From Treponema sp. (GTDB taxonomy: Bacteria > Spirochaetota > Spirochaetia > Treponematales > Breznakiellaceae): a stretch of DNA of 18,976 nt. The notes below the pieces were generated by a model that was not told the origin of the DNA, did not search any database, and was given only the letters and a program-made list of their open reading frames with translations. Each line of letters opens with the position of its first letter. Position 1 is the first letter of the stretch. Both the position numbers and the translations under genes were made by a program. Positions 13,423 through 18,976 of the stretch are shown here, piece after piece. The stretch is taken from positions 1-18,976 of the forward strand of contig JAIRXN010000216.1 of NCBI GenBank assembly GCA_031268245.1, written 5' to 3'.

Positions 13423-15006
13423 TTAGGAGCTTGTCTTTGCGGCCTGTTCCAGAATATTTTTGTCCTGAAGCAGTTGCCGGTTATCCGGAAACTCGGCAAG
13501 AGCGGATTCCAGAATCCGGGTCGCCTCGTCGAATCGGCCTTTGTTAAAGGCTGCGGCAAAGGCATTGTGAATATCCGAAACCCGGTTCCCCTTGAGAACC
13601 GCCAGATTCGCCTCAAGCTCCCTGTTTGGGCCGTAGCTGCGCAGGGCTTTTTCCAGATAATCAATACCTGCAAGCCAGTTCTTTTTGGAGGAAAGAAAAC
13701 CCGCCGTTTTTCCGATGACAAAAGTCCGCAGCTCTCCGGCCCGTTTCGGCTGTAAAAACCCATCCTTTTCGGCGCTGTCTATGGCAGAGAGAAGCTCAGG
13801 CTCTTCGGAAGCCTCTCTGATCTTCCTGGAGCGGTCGCTCAGTTCCGCGGCATAGATCATGCCCGGAATCTCTTTCTGTTTTTCGGCGCCGATCCGATCC
13901 CGGTTTTCCTCAAAGGCCCTATGCGCTTCGGCAAATTTGCCGCTTTTACAGAGTTTTACGATCAGGTTGTTTGCAGCCGCATCGGTAAATTCCTGCCAGC
14001 GGGCCTGATCGGGAAAAACAGCTTCCGCCGCTTTGGCCCAGGCCAGGGCTGTGTCTTCCTTCCCCTGCTTCATAAGATACGCACCGTAATTGAAAATTCT
14101 GTCCATCATATCATCGTCCGGGTTGGCGAAAATGGGACTGGAGACCATTTCCTTCCTCTCCCGGAGAAGATCTGCCCGGCTGATAGCCAGAGGTATTGCC
14201 TCGGCATAGCGGTTTTTACTTTCCAGGTCTGCAATACGGTTATGTATGATCAGGCTGAGGAGTTCCAGGGGACTTATTTCCGCCCTGTCGCGGTAATTCC
14301 GGGCGGGAACATAGGCAAAACCGGTAGATTTCCCGAATTGATCATGGAATTCCTTGCGGTTTCCCGGATCAAAACCGTAGGGATTGGTTGTTTCTACGTC
14401 GATCCACTCGTTTTCCACCCGTACTTTTGCAAAAGCATGGTCTTTTGTCACTACACCCTGGATTTCAAGGCCCGCTGCAGAGGCAAAGGTAAGGTAAAAA
14501 ACCGCGGAAGAAACACAGTTATAGCTCCCCCTGCTCAAAAGAGTATCGATTCGGGTCTGCAGAGCCGAGTAGTTTTTAAGAAATTTCCTGTGCATCCAGC
14601 GGAGCACATACTCACCCCTGTCCTTTTCGGCGGAAGGCAAATCCGCTGAGGCAAGCATCTCCGCCACAGCGTCTTTTATTCGCGTGAGATTGGCATCCAT
14701 GGAGCCGGAGGCCGCAGCTTCTCCCGTTAGGGAAGCCCAGAGGCCGATCTCCCCATAGTCTTCCCAGTCATAGTTTCCCTGCCGCCCGTACTCAGCGGCT
14801 TTGGGATCGGCTTCCAGCAGAGGAAAATTCTGGGCCGAAAGGCCGGATAGTCCGATACCCAGACTAAAAAGAAAAAAGAGATAGAGCTTCTTGCAAAACC
14901 CGGTTAGTGCGGACCTGCGGTCCGATGCAGAAGCTTTTGCAGTTTTTCGCCCTACGGGCTGCAAAACTGAAGTTTTGAAAGAGACTCGATATACAGGGCT
15001 TTTCAT
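13423..15006 (-). CDS. Secreted transglutaminase-like protein with helical/TPR-like repeats
   Basis: A 527-residue exported protein. The central domain has a papain/transglutaminase-like triad: C164 in SYNCVSSAVFYL, H190 in TKDHAFAKV and D203 in WIDVETTNPYG. It could be a protease, an amidase or a cross-linking enzyme, probably periplasmic. The C-terminal half is Ala/Glu-rich helix, ending with a TPR-like unit (GRFDEATRILESALAEFPDN). The hydrophobic signal core LYLFFLFSLGIGLSGLSA starts only at residue 41, after KK. Residues 9-37 are encoded by palindromic repeat DNA, which gives an abnormally long n-region. ATG 15006 is the best start, with GGA 4 bases upstream; an earlier TTG at 15060 would overlap trxB. 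Only 35 bases separate its start from that of the divergent trxB. It converges on the glycosyltransferase gene 28 bases away, with no obvious terminator between. Confidence 0.85.
   Translation of the reverse strand: MKSPVYRVSFKTSVLQPVGRKTAKASASDRRSALTGFCKKLYLFFLFSLGIGLSGLSAQNFPLLEADPKAAEYGRQGNYDWEDYGEIGLWASLTGEAAASGSMDANLTRIKDAVAEMLASADLPSAEKDRGEYVLRWMHRKFLKNYSALQTRIDTLLSRGSYNCVSSAVFYLTFASAAGLEIQGVVTKDHAFAKVRVENEWIDVETTNPYGFDPGNRKEFHDQFGKSTGFAYVPARNYRDRAEISPLELLSLIIHNRIADLESKNRYAEAIPLAISRADLLRERKEMVSSPIFANPDDDMMDRIFNYGAYLMKQGKEDTALAWAKAAEAVFPDQARWQEFTDAAANNLIVKLCKSGKFAEAHRAFEENRDRIGAEKQKEIPGMIYAAELSDRSRKIREASEEPELLSAIDSAEKDGFLQPKRAGELRTFVIGKTAGFLSSKKNWLAGIDYLEKALRSYGPNRELEANLAVLKGNRVSDIHNAFAAAFNKGRFDEATRILESALAEFPDNRQLLQDKNILEQAAKTSS
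14910..14977. repeat. Cluster of small palindromes inside the coding N-terminus
   Basis: Three hairpins lie in a row. CGGACC-TGC-GGTCCG is at 14910-14924. AGTTTT..GCCC-TAC-GGGC..AAAACT is at 14941-14968. AAAACTGAAGTTTT is at 14963-14976. They fall within the codons for residues 9-33 of the transglutaminase-like protein, before its signal-peptide core. They look like non-coding repeats that inserted and are now translated. They are unrelated in sequence to the GCTTGTCC hairpin family. Confidence 0.65.
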
Positions 15007-15041
15007 AATTCCAATAATACAATTAAAATGATAGAGATAAA

Positions 15042-16022
15042 ATGGCTGATACACAAACACAAACCGCCGATTTGATAATAATCGGCGCGGGGCCCGCGGG
15101 GCTTACGGCGGCCCAGTACGGCGCCAGGACAAACCTCAAAACGCTTATCATCGAACAGCTTGCCCCCGGCGGCCAGGCCCTGCTCATCGGTGAACTGGAA
15201 AACTATCCCGGTTATCTCCACCGTGGAGAGGGGACGCCTTCGGGCTTCGATTTTGCCCAGGATCTCCAGAAACAGGCCGAACAATTCGGGGCCTCCTTTG
15301 TGTATGATACGGTCAATTCTCTTAAAAAAGAGGGCGGCAGCTTTATTTCCGGAATGGCAGGGGGAAAACTCCTCAGCGCCCCGGCGGTTATCCTTGCAAC
15401 AGGCTCCAAACCCCGGCTTCTGGAAGTTCCCGGAGAGAAGGAATTCTTTGGCCGGGGAGTTTCCTACTGCGCTACCTGCGATGGGCCTTTCTTCAAAGGA
15501 AAGAAGATGTTTGTTATTGGCGGCGGGGATGCCGCGTGCGGCGAGGCCCTCTATCTTTCCCGGCTGGCAAGCAAGGTCGTGCTGGTGCACCGGAGGGATC
15601 GTTTCCGGGCTCAGGCCTCCATTGCCGAACAGGTACTTAAAAACCCTGCCATCGACATACGCTTCAACACGGTACTTCTCGAGATTCGGGGGAAAGAATC
15701 CAAACGGGTACATTCCGTTATTTTGGGGAAGTCCTCCGGAGAAGACTCCTATGAAGAGGAAACCGATGCCGTCTTTATCTTTGCGGGAACCATTCCCCAG
15801 ACAGGCTTGCTCAGAGTACATGAGCTTCCCGGCCTGGCCTTTGACGAATCGGGCTATGTCATAACAAGTCAGAATATGGCTACCGGTTTGCCCGGCCTCT
15901 TTGCCGCGGGGGATGTCCGGGCCGGGACTTTCCGGCAGGTGGTAACGGCCTGTGGAGACGGAGCCTCGGCCGCCCACAGCGCCGCCCGTTATATCGACGA
16001 ACTCAAGGGCTCCGCATATTGA
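15042..16022 (+). CDS. trxB: Thioredoxin reductase
   Basis: A 326-residue cytoplasmic flavoprotein that passes electrons from NADPH to thioredoxin. The FAD motif GAGPAGLTAAQYGAR is at 15. The redox-active pair is C143-A-T-C146, in SYCATCDGPF. The NADPH motif GGGDAA is at 160, with HRRDRFRA at 183 to bind the 2'-phosphate. FAAGDVRAGTFRQVVTACGDG closes the FAD domain. Length and motif order are normal. It begins the plus-strand operon and its TGA overlaps the ATG of the next gene by one base (TGATG), indicating translational coupling. Its promoter must lie inside the 5' part of the divergent transglutaminase-like gene, because only 35 bases separate the two starts. I could not identify a convincing -35/-10 pair there. 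Confidence 0.97.
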   Translation: MADTQTQTADLIIIGAGPAGLTAAQYGARTNLKTLIIEQLAPGGQALLIGELENYPGYLHRGEGTPSGFDFAQDLQKQAEQFGASFVYDTVNSLKKEGGSFISGMAGGKLLSAPAVILATGSKPRLLEVPGEKEFFGRGVSYCATCDGPFFKGKKMFVIGGGDAACGEALYLSRLASKVVLVHRRDRFRAQASIAEQVLKNPAIDIRFNTVLLEIRGKESKRVHSVILGKSSGEDSYEEETDAVFIFAGTIPQTGLLRVHELPGLAFDESGYVITSQNMATGLPGLFAAGDVRAGTFRQVVTACGDGASAAHSAARYIDELKGSAY

Positions 16023-17662
16023 TGAAGACTGTCAAACTTCTCTTTCTTTTAAGCTTGTTTTCCGCCCTCCGGGCCCACATTCCCGCACTTTCATTTGAAG
16101 ATCCCCTGCCGCCTGAAACACTGGCGCTTGAACTGACCCGCGCCATGAGCGACGAAGAAGCCCTGGCCCAGGTTTTTATGCTGGGTTGGGTGGGAGCGGA
16201 GCCTTCGCCCCTCATCATGGACTGGATCAGGGATAGACATATCGGCGGGGTAAAGATCTTCGGCTGGAATACCGGAGACACCCGGCGTCTTGCTCAAACG
16301 GTGGGAGAACTGCAAAAGGCAAGCCTCGCCGGGGCTTACGGCATACCTCTCCTTGTGGCTACCGATCAGGAAGGGGGCTGGATACGCCATGTAAAGGGCA
16401 GCACCAGCGAAACTCCGGGAAACATGGCCATAGGGGCCTCCGGTGTCCCCAGGGATGCGTACCTTTCCGGTTACTATATAGCAAAGGAACTGGCGCTCCT
16501 GGGAATCAACATGAACTTTGCACCCGCGGTGGATCTCTTTACCAACAGGGAATCCACTCTTATCGGGACGAGGGCCTTTGGAAGCGATCCGGTACGGACG
16601 GGAATTCTGGGGGCCGCCTTTATGAAGGGGCAGCAGGCCGCCGGGGTGATTCCTACCGCCAAACATTATCCCGGCCACGGGGATACGGGCTTGGATTCCC
16701 ACGGGGTACTGCCCCGGATCGATGCAAGTTTTGAAGTGCTCTGGGACAGGGAACTGAGCCCCTACCGGATAATGGCGAAGGAAGGACTTCCCGCGGTGAT
16801 GAGCGGCCACCTTTCCTTTCCAAATACACAGGCTGCCGGTGCGCCGGCATCCCTTTCATCATACTTCCTGGACGAGGTACTGAGGGAACGGATAGGCTTT
16901 AAGGGACTCATCATCACCGATGATCTCATGATGAACGGAGCTACCGCCTGGGCGGGAAGCCTCTCCAGGGCGGCACGGCAGGCCCTTATGGCGGGAAACG
17001 ATGTAATCATGCTGTCCAAAACCCCCAGTCTCTTCGATCCTGTGTGGACGACCCTGCGGGAGGCCATGAAAACCGATGAAGCTTTCCGGGATCGCGTGAG
17101 GGATGCATGCCGCCGGACGCTGAAATTAAAGCTTCAATATCTGAGGGGAGAAATTTCGGTTCCCCCTGTACCGGATCTGAAAAAAATTGAGAACGAGCTT
17201 CCCGATCCAAAAGGTTCGGCCTTTTTCCTGGATCTGGCGGCCCGGAGTGTTACTGTGATAAAGTCCGCGGCGATCCCCACGAACACCGAAGAAGCGGGCA
17301 GGGTGCTGCTGGCCGGCCGGTATGAAGACTTTTTCCAGGCAGGAAGAAGAGCCTTCCCCGGAGCCGTTTCCTACTGGTATTCCTCATCGCGGGGAACTTC
17401 GGAACTTGTCTCCTATGTCCGCAGCGCCGATACCATCATCTTCTGCCTTTCCGACGGGGCAGACCTTCCCATGTTAAGGAGCCTTGAACCCCTTAAAAAA
17501 CGGATCATCGTTCTTTCGGTCTTAAATCCTGTATATCTGGAGCAGGTCTCCTGGGCGGATGCGGTTCTTGCAGTCTACAGCTATGCTCCGGAATCCTTTG
17601 TTGCGGGCTTTTCCGTCATTCTGGGCCGTATTCCCGGCCGGGGAAGGCTTCCCTATGAATAA
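16022..17662 (+). CDS. Exported glycoside hydrolase family 3 protein (NagZ-like)
   Basis: A 546-residue exported beta-N-acetylhexosaminidase-type enzyme, expected to remove GlcNAc from peptidoglycan or chitin fragments. The signal peptide is MKTVKLLFLLSLFSALRA. The NagZ signature KHYPGHGDTGLDSHG is at 214-228, with the D225-S-H227 acid/base pair. The nucleophile is in FKGLIITDDLMM, D300 or D301. ATDQEGGWIRHV near 114 is another GH3 hallmark. A second domain from about residue 395 gives the two-domain layout of secreted Gram-positive NagZ rather than the short cytosolic proteobacterial form. ATG 16022 is chosen because the signal peptide begins there; a TTG three bases earlier is in frame. It overlaps trxB by one base and the GNAT gene by eight, so all three are probably one transcript. 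The gene symbol is left blank because the cellular role is inferred only from family. Confidence 0.92.
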   Translation: MKTVKLLFLLSLFSALRAHIPALSFEDPLPPETLALELTRAMSDEEALAQVFMLGWVGAEPSPLIMDWIRDRHIGGVKIFGWNTGDTRRLAQTVGELQKASLAGAYGIPLLVATDQEGGWIRHVKGSTSETPGNMAIGASGVPRDAYLSGYYIAKELALLGINMNFAPAVDLFTNRESTLIGTRAFGSDPVRTGILGAAFMKGQQAAGVIPTAKHYPGHGDTGLDSHGVLPRIDASFEVLWDRELSPYRIMAKEGLPAVMSGHLSFPNTQAAGAPASLSSYFLDEVLRERIGFKGLIITDDLMMNGATAWAGSLSRAARQALMAGNDVIMLSKTPSLFDPVWTTLREAMKTDEAFRDRVRDACRRTLKLKLQYLRGEISVPPVPDLKKIENELPDPKGSAFFLDLAARSVTVIKSAAIPTNTEEAGRVLLAGRYEDFFQAGRRAFPGAVSYWYSSSRGTSELVSYVRSADTIIFCLSDGADLPMLRSLEPLKKRIIVLSVLNPVYLEQVSWADAVLAVYSYAPESFVAGFSVILGRIPGRGRLPYE

Positions 17663-18515
17663 AACTGCCGGAAGGCGGCGCTGGCGCAAGATCGGGGACA
17701 GGGAAGCTCCGGCGGCCGAATCAATACTGCGGAACAGGGAGAAGTTCTGTGTCGGGGCTTCCAGCCGTTTCCTCCGCCGGGGAGAACCGGGGAATCATGT
17801 ATGGGCTCTGGATGAAGAGGGACATTTTAATGCCCTGCTGATCCATTGGAAACAGTCCCTCTTCCCGGTCTTTAATGGAAACCTGAACACGCCTCTGCCG
17901 AAATTCTTAAGCCGCTTCCTTTTTAAGGTGCATATCCATTCGATACAGGGCCTCTCTCAGGAGGAATTTTCCCTGGAACAGGGCATGAGCGCCCTGGGCT
18001 ATGATATTAACGAAAGCCTCGACTATGACCTTATGGCGCTGGACAATCCGCCTGACAGGGAAAACCTCTCTGCCGGGCCGCCGGGACTGATCATCCGCGC
18101 CCCGGACATCACCGACATGGACGCCCTCTTTGAATTACAGGCAGCCTACGACAGGGAGGAAGTGCTCCCTTCCTTTTCCCGCTTCAATCCGGCTGCCTGC
18201 CGCTTCAATCTGGAACAGATAGTAAAGCATGAACGGATCATGACGGCGGATTACAAAGGCCGGCTTGTGGGGAAGATCAACACAAGCGCCGTTTCTTTTA
18301 CCCGTTGCCAGATTGGGGGGGTGTATGTGCATCCCGATTTCCGGGACCTGGGCATCGCCCGGCGGATGTGCGCAGAATTTTCCTTAAACCTTTTCAAACA
18401 GGGCTGGGGAATTTCCCTCTTTGTAAAGAAACGTAACGCCGCGGCCCGCCGGGTTTACAGCCGCATCGGTTTCAGATCCGAGGCAGACTACCGTATCGCC
18501 TACTTCAAGGATTAA
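17655..18515 (+). CDS. Two-domain GNAT acetyltransferase
   Basis: A 286-residue protein whose C-terminal half is a GNAT acetyl-CoA-dependent acetyltransferase. GGVYVHPDF at 221 forms the core strand. R230-D-L-G-I-A235 is the pyrophosphate-binding R-x-x-G-x-A/G loop. KKRNAAARRVYSRIGF near the end is motif B. The N-terminal 150 residues or so are not recognised; they include a hydrophilic region with several Trp and Phe residues. The acceptor is unknown. I chose ATG 17655, which overlaps the end of the glycosidase gene by 8 bases and has GGAAGG upstream. The reading frame is also open further upstream, but that would be inside the glycosidase gene. A run of seven G at 18315-18321 lies within the acetyl-CoA-binding region. 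It is last in the trxB operon. Confidence 0.88.
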   Translation: MNKTAGRRRWRKIGDREAPAAESILRNREKFCVGASSRFLRRGEPGNHVWALDEEGHFNALLIHWKQSLFPVFNGNLNTPLPKFLSRFLFKVHIHSIQGLSQEEFSLEQGMSALGYDINESLDYDLMALDNPPDRENLSAGPPGLIIRAPDITDMDALFELQAAYDREEVLPSFSRFNPAACRFNLEQIVKHERIMTADYKGRLVGKINTSAVSFTRCQIGGVYVHPDFRDLGIARRMCAEFSLNLFKQGWGISLFVKKRNAAARRVYSRIGFRSEADYRIAYFKD

Positions 18516-18524
18516 GGAACGTGT

Positions 18525-18536
18525 GGGCCGCGGCCC
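18525..18536. repeat. Short GC palindrome between convergent genes
   Basis: A perfect 12-base palindrome, GGGCCGCGGCCC, in the 26-base gap between the GNAT gene and the convergent small gene. It could act as a weak bidirectional stop signal, but no T-tract follows on either strand. Confidence 0.3.
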
Positions 18537-18541
18537 GCCGT

Positions 18542-18880
18542 TTACTGTACCCGCAGAATGTTCCTGCCGGGGTCGTGGTTTTCGATGGCGGTAACGATTC
18601 CCTCATAGGTGAACTCATCGCCGGGGGTGTCCCGCACAAAACAATACGCTTCGCGGGGTTCTCGCGTTCCGGCGGGAAGGACATCCTTGATGTCGCCGGG
18701 CTGCACGATGATGTCCGTTCCCTGCCGTTCGTTCCGGTAGCCGTCCCCGTGATTGAGGGTGATGAAAAAATACTCTTCGCCGTCCGTTGGGTGGGTAACG
18801 CATGAAGACAGGGACAGGGGAAAGGTAATCCCCAGCCCGTTTTTGGTGTATAACTGCCCTTTGACAAATTGATGTTTCAT
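18542..18880 (-). CDS. Small protein of unknown function
   Basis: A 112-residue protein starting MKHQFVKGQLYTKNGLG. I do not recognise it with confidence. The codon choice (ACC, ATC, GAA, CTG) matches the neighbouring genes, and the protein is mixed polar/aromatic with no signal peptide. The order of GQLYT, GEEYFFITLNHGDGYRN and, at the end, DEFTYEGIVTAIEN loosely recalls the DUF3427-type domain of some helicase/nuclease proteins. That is only a hint. Two starts are possible: ATG 18880 with AAGGGGGG just upstream, or ATG 18925, which directly follows the stop of the previous gene and would add 15 Gly/Ala-rich residues. It is probably in an operon with the partial gene to its right. Confidence 0.62.
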   Translation of the reverse strand: MKHQFVKGQLYTKNGLGITFPLSLSSCVTHPTDGEEYFFITLNHGDGYRNERQGTDIIVQPGDIKDVLPAGTREPREAYCFVRDTPGDEFTYEGIVTAIENHDPGRNILRVQ

Positions 18881-18925
18881 GCCGGGCCCCCCTTGCGCTC
18901 CCGCCCGTGTCATACCATTCCCCAT

Positions 18926-18976
18926 TTAAAAGTCCCCCCTATAGCCCAAATCCTTGAGCCGCTGGCGGGTGGCAAG
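18926..18976 (-). CDS. C-terminal end of a gene entering from the right
   Basis: The minus strand is open from the right edge to a TAA at 18928-18926 and encodes LATRQRLKDLGYRGDF at the end. The codon use matches the neighbours, and the stop lies immediately before a possible ATG (18925) of the next gene, as in a coupled operon. Too little is visible to name the product. Confidence 0.45.
   Translation of the reverse strand, partial: LATRQRLKDLGYRGDF

Noticed and set aside
13395..13450. Possible further copy of the GCTTGTCC hairpin family near the end of the glycosyltransferase gene
   Set aside because: GGAGCTTGTC and CTGTTCC are present but do not form a convincing stem, and most of it is the coding end of the transglutaminase-like gene.
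18521..18805. 94-residue plus-strand frame starting with GTG just after the acetyltransferase gene
   Set aside because: The opposite strand gives a more natural protein with better codon use and ribosome binding sites, so this is probably its shadow, although expression has not been excluded.

Overview
The window looks like chromosomal DNA of a spirochete, most likely a termite-gut-type Treponema. This is inferred from three things: an archaeal/spirochete-type PheT of about 590 residues, exported proteins of a style common in treponemes, and short palindromic repeats scattered between and inside genes. No sequence search was possible, so the taxonomic call is an inference. Coding density is high. 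I found no rRNA, tRNA, CRISPR array, transposase or phage gene, and no stretch over 300 bases lacks a gene.

Left region (1-4831): a MATE efflux pump, cut by the left edge, is divergent from a metal-response operon. That operon is an ArsR/SmtB-type repressor followed by a P1B-2 Zn/Cd/Pb-exporting ATPase. The intergenic region has a near-consensus promoter between two palindromes that look like repressor operators. A secreted protein of unknown function follows, preceded by helically phased A/T tracts. A large nested hairpin then separates it from the minus-strand block.

Minus-strand block (4860-10617), in transcription order: a second MATE transporter, then nfnA and nfnB, then pheT. NfnA and NfnB are the two subunits of the NADH-dependent reduced ferredoxin:NADP+ oxidoreductase, a flavin-based electron-bifurcating transhydrogenase. 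Two copies of a palindromic repeat bracket nfnB: one lies in the nfnA-nfnB gap and the other supplies the codons for the NfnB C-terminal tail.

Middle plus-strand pair (10856-13394): a radical SAM enzyme with extra C-terminal cysteines (SPASM/twitch-like) is followed 13 bases later by a GT1-type glycosyltransferase. A terminator-like hairpin sits in the leader. This pair is the best candidate for an uncharacterised pathway.

Right region (13423-18976): a secreted transglutaminase-like protein with C-terminal helical repeats is on the minus strand, and its unusual N-terminus is encoded by palindromic repeat DNA. Divergent from it is a tightly overlapping operon of thioredoxin reductase, an exported family-3 glycosidase (NagZ-like) and a two-domain GNAT acetyltransferase. 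At the right edge are a small unrecognised minus-strand protein and the last codons of another minus-strand gene.
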